From the NCBI GenBank assembly GCA_902791885.1, contig CADAXO010000015.1, positions 1-23,595 of the forward strand: 23,595 nucleotides of DNA, read 5' to 3'. Within the stretch, counting starts at the first letter, position 1, and the number at the start of each line of letters is the position of its first letter. The position numbers were made by a program, and so were the translations under genes. Source of the stretch: Oscillospiraceae bacterium (GTDB lineage: Bacteria; Bacillota_A; Clostridia; Saccharofermentanales; Saccharofermentanaceae). This document shows, in pieces, positions 15,955 to 23,595 of the stretch. Under the pieces are notes generated by a model. That model worked only from the letters and a program-made list of their open reading frames with translations, was not told the DNA's origin and searched no databases.

Positions 15955-17480
15955 TTCTTAGAGCCCGCTCCAATCTTATTCAACACCCATCTTACGGCTG
16001 TCCTGTGTTCGTCAGAAGGAATGAAAGCCACGCCGATGATGATAAAGCTTATAAGTTCGCAGACGCAGCCTCTTATGACGAAGTTAACTATCTTCCATTC
16101 CGTATTTATAACTGAACATGCATAGTAGCAGGCAAATACACAGATCAAAAAAGCTGCAAGATACAGAATCATACGGAGCCAGTATTTGCCGAACAGTTTC
16201 CATGACTTAAAGCACTGATCGTAAACGACCATACTTCTTAAGGTCCAATAAGCGATCTGAGCTATTACGGTACCTGCAAGAATTCCGGGAAGACCGATCT
16301 TATAAGCAAGGAATATCGACATTCCGAGATTGATCACTGCACCCGTAAGGCTGATCCACTTCTCGTATTTAAACAAACCCGCGCCGTTCATGAAATCCAC
16401 CAAAGAGCTGTGAACCAGACTTATATACAGATCGGAACATACAAGGATAACAATAATCCTGTCCATGACAAATTCATCGCCGAGCCAAAGATCGATAAAC
16501 TGATCAGTCAGTAACAGAGTAGGAACCAGAAGTGCTACTGCGACGAGAAATCTGAAATATGTATACATACGAAACGACTTCTCCTGAGAAGCAGGATCGT
16601 TGTTTTTCGCTAGATTACGCCCGATGAACGGAGCCAGAGGCCCCAGAAGATTGACCGAGAGCTGCCTTATGATGGAAACAACGTTTACGTAGTTATAGTA
16701 ATAACCTGCAACAACAGTGCTGATTATCTTAGATATAAGCAGCATGTCGGTACAGCCGTACACATAGCCCGATATCTTGCCTAATGCAATATCCTTTATT
16801 TTCGATATGAGCTCATTAACCTCAGCCTTGTCTGCTTTGCTCTTGTTATCAAGATAAGGATAGACTTTATTGCACTTCCTGTAGATATAGATGTTGGTAA
16901 CAAATGCCTGCACTACAGATAAAGCTGTGTATACGAGGTAACTCTTAAACAGTATAAGAACCAGAATCTTAAGTATCGAGAATATAAGTGTCGCTGCCGT
17001 ATCCACGGTCTTCGTGACGTACTCTTTCTTATCTGCAACCAGAAGTGTCCTTCTGTAGGCAAAGAAGTATGTAGAAGCACTCGCCAGAGCCTGCATAAGG
17101 AAATATACATAATAGATGTTCTTAAATTCCATGTCTGTAATGATGAATTTAAGAAAAGGCAGAGCCAGGAACGACAATACGATAAATGCAATTCCGATAA
17201 CATTATAAATAGACTTCAACGCGGTCATGATCGCATTGATCTTCTTCTCATCCCCTTTGTTAAGAGGCTTATATAATGCATAAGTAACTGCTATGTCGAA
17301 TCCTAAGTCAGCGAGCGCAAGCGTCGAGAGAACGGAAGTATACGTTCCGCTTAATCCCAATATGTCCGTTCCGATATAAATGATAAAGAGCTTTCTTGAA
17401 AGAAAGCCCAGTAAAGCGAACAATATCTGATTTATGACACCGATAAGACCGGTCTTTGCAATTAGCCTCTTATCGCCCAT
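15951..17480 (-). CDS. Wzx/MATE-superfamily lipid-linked oligosaccharide flippase
   Basis: 509 residues, almost entirely hydrophobic helices (about 12-14). The N-terminal helix pair (GLIGVINQILFALLGFLSRK, then FIIYIGTDILGLSGTY) is typical of polysaccharide biosynthesis flippases of the PST/MATE superfamily. Such proteins move undecaprenyl-linked sugar repeats across the membrane. The start has GGAG five bases upstream and overlaps the hydrolase gene by 11 bases; the 3' end overlaps the next gene by four, so translation is coupled on both sides. No glycosyltransferase gene is adjacent, so the glycan is unknown; it could also be a drug or lipid exporter of the same superfamily. Confidence 0.87.
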   Translation of the reverse strand: MGDKRLIAKTGLIGVINQILFALLGFLSRKLFIIYIGTDILGLSGTYTSVLSTLALADLGFDIAVTYALYKPLNKGDEKKINAIMTALKSIYNVIGIAFIVLSFLALPFLKFIITDMEFKNIYYVYFLMQALASASTYFFAYRRTLLVADKKEYVTKTVDTAATLIFSILKILVLILFKSYLVYTALSVVQAFVTNIYIYRKCNKVYPYLDNKSKADKAEVNELISKIKDIALGKISGYVYGCTDMLLISKIISTVVAGYYYNYVNVVSIIRQLSVNLLGPLAPFIGRNLAKNNDPASQEKSFRMYTYFRFLVAVALLVPTLLLTDQFIDLWLGDEFVMDRIIVILVCSDLYISLVHSSLVDFMNGAGLFKYEKWISLTGAVINLGMSIFLAYKIGLPGILAGTVIAQIAYWTLRSMVVYDQCFKSWKLFGKYWLRMILYLAAFLICVFACYYACSVINTEWKIVNFVIRGCVCELISFIIIGVAFIPSDEHRTAVRWVLNKIGAGSKK

Positions 17481-18294
17481 TGTTCTCCTTAAGAAGGAAA
17501 GCCGTTATACGTTCTTTATAATCCGGAGCCGTGTCATATGAAGCATGTCCGTAACCGTCATACATATATAACTCACAATCCGCACTGTTGATCAGGTTTT
17601 CAGCTATGATCTCCGAGGCTTCACCGCCCAGGACCTTGTCATCCTTATTTCCTATTACCAGCACAGGACATTTAATCTCAGACAGTCTTACAGTGACATC
17701 AAAGTCTTTAGCCGCTCCTGCAAGTACTACGAAACGTTCAAGTTCTTCTTTTGTAACCGTCTTGGACAACTCTATAAACAGATCACGTGACTGCTTAAAC
17801 ATCTCCTCGGAATACAGCAATTCACAGAATGAGACATACAACTCTTCAGCATTGCCTTCGCGTGCCAGATCGATCCAATTAGAAAACACTGCAACATTCT
17901 TATCTTCAATCTTGGATGTACCGGAACCGATAACCATCTTCTTCACAAGTTCAGGATATTGGGCCGCTATTACAAGCGACATCATACCGCCTTGAGAAGT
18001 ACCGAAAAGATAAACACCTTTAAGGCCGAGACCGATAATGGCTTCAGCAGCATCCAAAGCCATGTCCTCCTGTGTATAAACAGAAGGCAGGTTCTTTCTC
18101 CTGTCGAAAAGGTAGATCGTAAAATCATTCGTCATGCAATCATAAGCATCTGCAACAGCATCAGCCAATAACATGACGCTTTGGACACTTAAGCCCGGAA
18201 GAATAACAAGTGTATTGCTTCCGTGACCGAACTTAATGTAGTCCATCGTCAGTTTATCTGAGACATAAGTCTCAATCTTTATGTTCTTGCTCAT
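17470..18294 (-). CDS. Alpha/beta-hydrolase-fold enzyme
   Basis: 274 residues with a complete catalytic triad: nucleophile S100 in GTSQGG, acid D218 or D219 in GNKDDKV, and H250 in YGHASYD. The oxyanion region is LPGLS (32-36). A cap of helices lies at about 130-200. There is no signal peptide, so it is cytoplasmic. The start has GGAGT about seven bases upstream, 14 bases after the stop of the surface-protein gene, and the gene overlaps the flippase gene. Family members hydrolyse esters, lipids or peptides; the substrate cannot be read from the sequence. Confidence 0.88.
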   Translation of the reverse strand: MSKNIKIETYVSDKLTMDYIKFGHGSNTLVILPGLSVQSVMLLADAVADAYDCMTNDFTIYLFDRRKNLPSVYTQEDMALDAAEAIIGLGLKGVYLFGTSQGGMMSLVIAAQYPELVKKMVIGSGTSKIEDKNVAVFSNWIDLAREGNAEELYVSFCELLYSEEMFKQSRDLFIELSKTVTKEELERFVVLAGAAKDFDVTVRLSEIKCPVLVIGNKDDKVLGGEASEIIAENLINSADCELYMYDGYGHASYDTAPDYKERITAFLLKENNGR

Positions 18295-18308
18295 TAATTA
18301 ACTCCAGT

Positions 18309-20171
18309 TTACGGATTCTGACATACACCGCTTGAATTGAAGTGATATACCTTTCCGTTGATCTTCTTGTCGCCGGTTACCATCGCACCGCTCGATTCAA
18401 GATAATACCACTTACCGCTTAATTTAAGCCAGCCGGTCTTCATAGCACCGGAAGACTGGAAATAATACCAGGAACTTCCGATCTTCTTCCATCCGGTAAC
18501 CATGGCACCGCTCTTTTCGAAGTAGTACCAGGAGCTGCCGATCTTCTTCCATCCGGTAGTCATAGCGCCGCTGCCGGCGAAGTAATACCACTTGCCGCCG
18601 ACTTTCTGCCAGCCTGTCTGCATTACGCCGTCACTGTTGAAATAATACCATTTGCCGTCCTGAAGCCATCCTGTATGGAAGGATCCGTCAGCATCTTTGT
18701 AGTACCATCTGTTATCGATCTTCTGCCATCCGGTGCCTAAAGGTGAATACTCATAGTCAGATGAAGCAAGTACAAGATCCGTAGCAGGATAGTACCAATG
18801 CATATCCCGATCGTAATTGTACCGATAATAAGAAGTATCTCCGCCGTCTATGTAATAGCCGTTGTCGACAGAACCTGAGACAGCGCCTTTCATAAACAAA
18901 GACAGTTCATCGTCACCGTCACAGTTAGTAACATCAACAAGATAATTATTACCATCCTCCATATGGACTACATTCCACATATGATTACCCTGCGCAGTCG
19001 TGAAATAAACATATCCGTATGCACAGATAGAGTAAACGGAATCACTGGTAAAATGCGAGTTGTCACACAGATACTGGAAAGCCTTGGAATAACCTTCACA
19101 GACGACCTTTGTGGCAGGATCATTATCGAACACCCATATCATCTGCCAGGGATTTCCGTAAGGCATATCTTCCGATTCTGCCGCTTCATCGTTATAATCA
19201 ACCATATCGCAGATAGTTCTGCAATATGCTTCAAGCTTACTGTAATCATCCAAGCCTGCATAAGTGTTTATGATAGTTCTGACTGTGGCAACTGCTGTAC
19301 TTACCGCTGTACCGTATTTGCTGTTAACTGTATACACGGGAGTAGCAGCTTTCGTATCCTGATATTCATCTGCTACAGGTACAGATATAATATGTGTTAC
19401 TGTAGTAGTGTCACCTCCAACAGTACACTTAAAATACCAAGATATATTGGTACATTTATCGCACCAATACATATCATATGGCATCGAATCGAGAATCACG
19501 GTAAATACTCTGTAGGTATCAATTCTTCCAGTACTAAAAAAAGCATCATATATCTCATTAAAATTATTTAGATCATCCAATCCGAGATCTTCAGCCGTAT
19601 ATGTTCCTCCTTCTAAAGTGAAACTCGTTGAAGTCTCCTGGCCGTTAGCGACAGCACTTATATGCGAACATAAATCAGGGAAGAAATACTGCTCGTCTGA
19701 AGACAATAAAGAATCAAAATCGTAAGAAGCGTACAACACTCTCCTGTTAGGATTCATCTCACGGGAGATAAATCCTTCGGCCATCGCGTCGTTATCAAAT
19801 TCGAAATCAAGAGCTGCAGAATCAACGACAATAGACTCTGAATACTCTGTAACTTCTACCTCTTCAAGCTCTTCAACCTCTGCTTCAGGCTCTTCAGATT
19901 CAGCTGTCTCTTCAATCTCTTCAGGCTCAACAATATCATCAGTTTCTTCTGAATCAATCTCAGCCACTTCTTCGATAGTCTCTTCTGACTCTTCAATTTC
20001 AGTTATTTCTTCACTTTCAGAAGAAGACTCATCCTCAGCGATCTCAGTTGCTTCAGCAACAGGTTCTTCATCTGTTTCAGACTCAGAAGCCATTACATAG
20101 CCTCCGCATGAGAGCATCATAGTTGATGCAATAGTTAAGCTTAAAAACCTGTTTAAAAACTTATTCTTCAT
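18309..20171 (-). CDS. Secreted transglutaminase-like protein with choline-binding-type repeats (second paralog)
   Basis: 620 residues. Signal peptide about 1-28 (ends VMAS), then a very acidic segment 30-110 rich in Glu and Ser. Residues ~120-470 hold a transglutaminase-like domain with the triad C358 (KVVCEGYSKAFQYLCD), H397 (GNHMWNVVH) and D413 (YLVDVTNCD). Seven GW-type repeats of about 20 residues (480-620; for example TGWKKIGSSWYYF) follow, ending GVCQNP. Such repeats anchor proteins to choline or other cell-wall glycans. The domain could be a protease, a crosslinker or a peptidase of the cell wall. A GGTGGAG ribosome site sits just before the ATG, 17 bases after the paralog's stop. It lacks the Cys-rich repeats of its neighbour. 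A Cys at 22 is not in a good lipobox. Confidence 0.9.
   Translation of the reverse strand: MKNKFLNRFLSLTIASTMMLSCGGYVMASESETDEEPVAEATEIAEDESSSESEEITEIEESEETIEEVAEIDSEETDDIVEPEEIEETAESEEPEAEVEELEEVEVTEYSESIVVDSAALDFEFDNDAMAEGFISREMNPNRRVLYASYDFDSLLSSDEQYFFPDLCSHISAVANGQETSTSFTLEGGTYTAEDLGLDDLNNFNEIYDAFFSTGRIDTYRVFTVILDSMPYDMYWCDKCTNISWYFKCTVGGDTTTVTHIISVPVADEYQDTKAATPVYTVNSKYGTAVSTAVATVRTIINTYAGLDDYSKLEAYCRTICDMVDYNDEAAESEDMPYGNPWQMIWVFDNDPATKVVCEGYSKAFQYLCDNSHFTSDSVYSICAYGYVYFTTAQGNHMWNVVHMEDGNNYLVDVTNCDGDDELSLFMKGAVSGSVDNGYYIDGGDTSYYRYNYDRDMHWYYPATDLVLASSDYEYSPLGTGWQKIDNRWYYKDADGSFHTGWLQDGKWYYFNSDGVMQTGWQKVGGKWYYFAGSGAMTTGWKKIGSSWYYFEKSGAMVTGWKKIGSSWYYFQSSGAMKTGWLKLSGKWYYLESSGAMVTGDKKINGKVYHFNSSGVCQNP
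18312..18734 (-). repeat. Seven choline-binding-type GW repeats
   Basis: About 60-bp repeats encoding units of the form TGW-x6-WYYF-x-x-x-G-x-M in the 620-residue protein. The last unit is degenerate (TGDKKINGKVYHF). Recombination between units and with the paralog's array at 20192-20680 is likely. Confidence 0.88.
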
Positions 20172-20188
20172 TACTCCACCTCAACTCA

Positions 20189-23182
20189 TCAAGGATTCTG
20201 ACATACACCGCTTGAACTAAAAGTATATGTCTTACTGCCGATCTTACGCGTTCCTGTTACCATAACGCCGCTTCCGTCAAAGTAATACCATTTACCGCTT
20301 AACTTGAGCCAGCCTGTCTTCATGGCACCGCTTCCCGCGAAGTAATACCACTTGTTGCTGATCTTCTGCCAGCCCGTAGCCATCACGCCGCTTCCGTTAA
20401 AGTAATACCAGTCACTGCCAATCTTCTTCCAGCCGGTTACCATGGAACCGCCGTTTTCGAAGTAATACCATGAGCTGCCGACCTGCTGCCAGCCTGTGAC
20501 CATTACGCCGTTACTTCCGAAATAATACCATTTATTGCTTATCTTCTGCCAGGAAGTCGCCATAACGCCGTTTGTTCCCAAGTAATACCACTTATTGGAA
20601 TTATTAAGCCATCCGGTGATCATCTCACCTTCATCATCATAGAAATACCACTTACCGTTCTCACTGACCCATCCGGTCTTTAACTTAGGAATAACCTCCT
20701 GAGGAACGATTACTTCACCGCATACCGAGCAATGACTGCCGTCCGTAAGTCCTTCTGATGTAGTTGTCGCGGGATATCCGATATCAGGGACTTCTGTATG
20801 GCCCGGAGCATCAATAGTCTGCGTAGCGACAATAACTTCACCGCATACTGAACAATGGCTTCCTGCTGTATGTCCGGGCACGGTACATGTAGGCGCCACA
20901 TAAGGATCATCAACAATTGTATGACCAGCTGCTATAGTCTGTGTTGCAACTATAACTTCACCGCATACCGAACAGTGACTTCCCGCTGTATGTCCGGGTT
21001 GTGTACATGTAGGAGCAACGGCAGGATCTTCGACAATTGTATGTCTCGGTGCGATAGTTTCCGTTGCAATTATCACTTCACCGCATACGGAACAGTGACT
21101 TCCCGCAGTATGTCCGGGTTGTGTACATGTAGGTGAACAGTGACTTCCCGCAGTATGTCCGGGTTGTGTACATGTAGGTGCCACAGCAGGGTCTTCGACA
21201 ATTGTATGTCTCGGTGCGATAGTTTCCGTTGCAACTATAACTTCGCCGCATACAGAACAGTGACTTCCTGCTGTATGCCCGGGTTCGGTACAAGTAGGAG
21301 CAACGGCATGATCTTCAACAATTGTATGTCTCGGTGCGATAGTTTCCGTTGCAACTATAACTTCGCCGCATACGGAACAGTGACTTCCGGCTGTATGCCC
21401 GGGTTCGGTACAAGTAGGAGCCACGGCAGGATCTTCAACAATTGTATGACCCGCTGCTATAGGCTGCGTTGCAACTATAACTTCACCGCATACCGAACAG
21501 TGACTTCCCGCAGTATGACCGGGTTGTGTACATGTAGGTGCTACGGCAGGATCTTCAACAATTGTATGACCCGCTGCTATAGGCTGCGTTGCAACAATAA
21601 CTTCACCGCATACAGAACAGTGACTTCCTGCAGTATGTCCGGGTTGTGTACATGTAGGTGCCACATAAGGATCATTAACTATAGTGTGGCTCGGGGCTAC
21701 TGTCTGCTGAGCAGTAAGCACTGCACCGCACAACATACAATGGCTGCCTTCGGTAAGTCCGGATTGCGTACATGTAGCAGGAACAGCAGGATCTGTAACA
21801 GCAACATGTCTGCAAGTGGAAGGCTGTACTGTTGATGATTCATAAGCCGAGCCTGCAAGAGTAAGAATTGGAATCGAATATAAAGGTTCCATACGTTCGT
21901 TATAAGAATATGTGATATAACTACTGCTGCTGACAGCAACCCGGTAGCTTGTATCAGCTGTACCTTCAGCGCCTACGAGGAACAGCGAAAAGCCTGAATC
22001 ACAGTTCGTTACATCAACAAGATAGTTAATACCGTCATCCATGTGAACAATATTCCACATGTGTCCGCCGGATGTACTGTTATATGACATAGTTCCGCTG
22101 ACACATATTGCATATATATCATCACTGACGAAAGTCGAATTATCGCAAAGGTACTGGAAAGCCTTGGAATAACCTTCACATACGACCTTTGTTGTAGCGT
22201 CTCCGTCAAAGACCCATATCATCTGCCATGGGTTACCATAGGGATAAGAATTATTAACGGCCGGATGATTATAATCAACAAGTCTGCATATAGCATTCTT
22301 ATATGCAAGAAGCTTGCTGTAATCATCAAGACCTGCGTAAGTAGTGATTATTGTACGAACATTCGCAGCAGCTGCACTAATTGCATCGCCGAATACGGAA
22401 TTTACAGTATACTCCGGTTCTGAAGCTTCCTTATCCTGATACTCAGAAGCAACCGTCATAGTAATAACGAATTCCTTGACTGTAACTACGCCGTTCTTCT
22501 TGGATAATGTATAACCCATCCTGACTCCTACAGTCTTATTGAACCAATAAAGTTCATAAGGAGTTGAGTAAAGTAAAGCATTAACCATAGAGTTAAGAAG
22601 CTTGACTTTGATAGCTGCTTGTATATCATCATCATTACTTAAATCAGATAATCCGAGTTGTTGTGTTGTATAAGAATAATTACTCATATTGAATCTTGTA
22701 TACGTCTCATCGCCGTTTGCCACAGCACGAACATGAGTAAGAAGCTCATTGAAAGCATTGGGATCCGTACCCGTCTCTTCCAGATACGAAGAAAAATCAT
22801 AAGACCTGTTATATGCCTGACGGTTGACATCGATCTCCTGCAGGATGAACTGTTCAGCCATCGCATCGTTATCGAAATCGATATCTGAAAGATCGAGGAA
22901 TTCTTCAACGTAAATCTCTTCATCGTCATCGAATTCTTCAATGATCAGATCATCAGAAGAATCAATATACTCATCGGCAACCGACTCATCTGCTTCGACT
23001 GAGATCACTTCATCGTCGATTTCAGTCTCCTCAGTTATAATAACCTCATCCTCATCGACCTGAATCTCTTCGAATTCAGACTCGTCTAATACATCAGCAG
23101 TCTCATCAGCATAGATCAATCCGCCGTAAGACAATACAATTGTCGCAGCTATCAAAACAGATAATATTTTACGCAGCTTCAT
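20189..23182 (-). CDS. Secreted transglutaminase-like protein with Cys-rich repeats and choline-binding-type repeats (first paralog)
   Basis: 997 residues from ATG at 23182, with AAGGAG eight bases upstream; an in-frame ATG at 23215 lacks a ribosome site and would spoil the signal peptide. Signal peptide about 1-25, acidic region 26-100, transglutaminase-like domain ~100-450 with C335 (VVCEGYSK), H374 (GGHMWNIVH) and D390 (YLVDVTNCD). About nine repeats of 40 residues follow (457-834), each with the pattern PTCT...GHTAGSHCSVCGEVI, then eight GW-type wall-binding repeats ending GVCQNP. Close paralog of the next gene. The Cys/His pattern in each repeat suggests metal binding or disulfides; this is inference. 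Expected at the cell surface, probably acting on wall or host/food protein. First gene of a five-gene set downstream of the rpsO terminator. Confidence 0.9.
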   Translation of the reverse strand: MKLRKILSVLIAATIVLSYGGLIYADETADVLDESEFEEIQVDEDEVIITEETEIDDEVISVEADESVADEYIDSSDDLIIEEFDDDEEIYVEEFLDLSDIDFDNDAMAEQFILQEIDVNRQAYNRSYDFSSYLEETGTDPNAFNELLTHVRAVANGDETYTRFNMSNYSYTTQQLGLSDLSNDDDIQAAIKVKLLNSMVNALLYSTPYELYWFNKTVGVRMGYTLSKKNGVVTVKEFVITMTVASEYQDKEASEPEYTVNSVFGDAISAAAANVRTIITTYAGLDDYSKLLAYKNAICRLVDYNHPAVNNSYPYGNPWQMIWVFDGDATTKVVCEGYSKAFQYLCDNSTFVSDDIYAICVSGTMSYNSTSGGHMWNIVHMDDGINYLVDVTNCDSGFSLFLVGAEGTADTSYRVAVSSSSYITYSYNERMEPLYSIPILTLAGSAYESSTVQPSTCRHVAVTDPAVPATCTQSGLTEGSHCMLCGAVLTAQQTVAPSHTIVNDPYVAPTCTQPGHTAGSHCSVCGEVIVATQPIAAGHTIVEDPAVAPTCTQPGHTAGSHCSVCGEVIVATQPIAAGHTIVEDPAVAPTCTEPGHTAGSHCSVCGEVIVATETIAPRHTIVEDHAVAPTCTEPGHTAGSHCSVCGEVIVATETIAPRHTIVEDPAVAPTCTQPGHTAGSHCSPTCTQPGHTAGSHCSVCGEVIIATETIAPRHTIVEDPAVAPTCTQPGHTAGSHCSVCGEVIVATQTIAAGHTIVDDPYVAPTCTVPGHTAGSHCSVCGEVIVATQTIDAPGHTEVPDIGYPATTTSEGLTDGSHCSVCGEVIVPQEVIPKLKTGWVSENGKWYFYDDEGEMITGWLNNSNKWYYLGTNGVMATSWQKISNKWYYFGSNGVMVTGWQQVGSSWYYFENGGSMVTGWKKIGSDWYYFNGSGVMATGWQKISNKWYYFAGSGAMKTGWLKLSGKWYYFDGSGVMVTGTRKIGSKTYTFSSSGVCQNP
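20192..20680 (-). repeat. Eight choline-binding-type GW repeats
   Basis: About 60-bp units encoding TGW-x6-WYYF-type motifs at the C-terminus of the 997-residue protein. The second and third units vary (TGWLNNSNKWYYLG, TSWQKISNKWYYFG) and the last is degenerate (TGTRKIGSKTYTF). Confidence 0.88.
20681..21814 (-). repeat. About nine 120-bp Cys-rich repeats
   Basis: Tandem units encoding about 40 residues each, with consensus start HTIVEDPAVAPTCT, middle GHTAGSHCSVCGEVI and end VATxTIAxx. Outer units diverge most (CRHVAVTDPAVPATCT at the start; HTEVPDIGYPATTT at the end), central ones are nearly identical. One unit carries an internal 45-bp duplication. Similar repeats are common in secreted Firmicutes proteins. 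Confidence 0.9.
21090..21179 (-). repeat. Perfect 45-bp tandem duplication
   Basis: Bases 21090-21134 and 21135-21179 are identical. The duplication is in frame and repeats PTCTQPGHTAGSHCS within one of the 120-bp units, adding 15 residues and two Cys and breaking the otherwise regular 40-residue period. Confidence 0.92.
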
Positions 23183-23213
23183 AAGAAGACTCCTTAAAAT
23201 CATATTTTTAGTC

Positions 23214-23240
23214 ATTATATATTTTACTATTAAACAGCAA
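23214..23240 (-). promoter_or_regulatory. Possible promoter of the surface-protein set
   Basis: Minus strand: TATAAT (23219-23214) with TTGCTG (23240-23235) only 15 bases upstream, a short spacer. The leader to the ATG at 23182 would be about 25 bases and contains AAGGAG. The -10 is convincing, the -35 less so; a CTGACA lies slightly further upstream. Confidence 0.45.
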
Positions 23241-23370
23241 GTATCTGTCAGGTTACTGCGTTCTTTAACAATTAGTTCACAGCAAAATCAAACTCATGGC
23301 GATAAATAGGCCTAAATAAGCGGTGTGACTTACGCCACGCCGCCGTTAGTACATCTTACTGTGTGGCAAC

Positions 23371-23397
23371 AAAAAAGGACCGTCTTGCGACGGTCCT
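23371..23397 (-). terminator. Intrinsic terminator after rpsO
   Basis: Minus strand: stem GGACCGTC, loop GCAA, stem GACGGTCC (23396-23377), flanked by an extra A-T pair and followed by six T. It ends rpsO transcription and separates it from the surface-protein genes. Confidence 0.95.
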
Positions 23398-23420
23398 GAC
23401 TAATCGTTCTGATCCTGAGA

Positions 23421-23595
23421 TTACTTTCTCAAACCAAGCTTAGCAACGATAGCTCTGTATCTCTCGATGTCAACCTTCTGAAGGTACTCGAGAAGGCCTC
23501 TTCTCTTACCAACCATCATGAGAAGTCCTCTTCTTGAGTGGTGGTCACCCTTGTGGAGCTTGAGGTGCTCTGTGAGGAGAGCGATTCTTGCAGAA
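23421..23595 (-). CDS. rpsO: Ribosomal protein S15, C-terminal part
   Basis: The 3' end of a gene that begins beyond the right edge; the 58 codons seen (23594-23421) include the TAA stop. The translation has S15 signatures: [33 protein letters not shown] and the ending [13 protein letters not shown]15 binds 16S rRNA at the central domain and starts assembly of the 30S platform. A strong terminator follows 24 bases after the stop. Confidence 0.97.
   Translation of the reverse strand, partial: SARIALLTEHLKLHKGDHHSRRGLLMMVGKRRGLLEYLQKVDIERYRAIVAKLGLRK

Noticed and set aside
18309..20171. Lipoprotein assignment for the second transglutaminase-like protein (Cys22)
   Set aside because: The bases of a lipobox are poor (MLSC), the paralog has Tyr at that place, and a normal signal-peptidase site follows.
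20681..21814. CRISPR-like array
   Set aside because: The units are 120 bp, in frame and encode a continuous protein without unique spacers.
21140..21835. 231-residue Cys-rich plus-strand ORF
   Set aside because: It is the antisense of the 120-bp repeats; its length follows from the repeat period and not from selection on this strand.

Overview
The window looks like chromosomal DNA from a Gram-positive anaerobe of the class Clostridia, probably a gut or rumen Lachnospirales/Oscillospirales-type bacterium. The evidence is Shine-Dalgarno-driven start sites, choline-binding-type GW repeat surface proteins, a Clostridia-style topoisomerase IV pair, a bacterial PH-domain protein and the moderate GC content. 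No genus can be named from sequence alone. Every gene I can support lies on the minus strand, so the window is read from right (high coordinates) to left. No tRNA, insertion sequence, prophage or CRISPR array was seen, and no gene-free stretch exceeds 300 bases.

Right to left: (1) the 3' end of rpsO (ribosomal protein S15) with a textbook intrinsic terminator. (2) A five-gene tightly packed set: two tandem paralogous secreted transglutaminase-like proteins with choline-binding-type repeats (the first also carrying about nine Cys-rich 40-residue repeats), an alpha/beta hydrolase, a Wzx/MATE-like flippase, and a prephenate-dehydratase-like protein that carries a lipoprotein signal peptide. (3) A promoter followed by parE-parC (topoisomerase IV) and a membrane-anchored protein related to polysaccharide deacetylases whose metal-binding histidines are replaced. 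(4) A PH-domain protein, a sirtuin with a Lys-rich tail, and a MutS-family ATPase with four predicted membrane helices. (5) A locus encoding a PIN-like/protein-kinase fusion, a vWA protein, a PP2C phosphatase, a tail-anchor ORF and a Lys/Glu-rich coiled-coil protein. (6) The first 327 codons of a secreted SH3-SH3-NlpC/P60 peptidoglycan hydrolase that runs off the left edge.

The most interesting region is 1085-5466. The kinase, vWA and PP2C combination recalls the TerY-P triad known from comparative genomics, but here it has a PIN-like domain on the kinase, a probable membrane tail on the phosphatase and a long coiled-coil partner. The phosphatase frame stops just before its expected last metal-binding motif. 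That motif (SDDASFGIL) and the membrane tail lie in the next (+1) frame, which has no convincing start of its own, so a frameshift (real, programmed or an error) falls within about 17 bases. The vWA and coiled-coil proteins also share a DDFxxF-like C-terminus. Other points worth a second look are the exported prephenate-dehydratase-like lipoprotein, the degenerate deacetylase domain, the native Ala at the quinolone-contact position of ParC, a perfect 45-bp in-frame duplication in the surface-protein repeats, and two genes with no Shine-Dalgarno and a -10-like hexamer exactly six bases before ATG (possible leaderless mRNAs).
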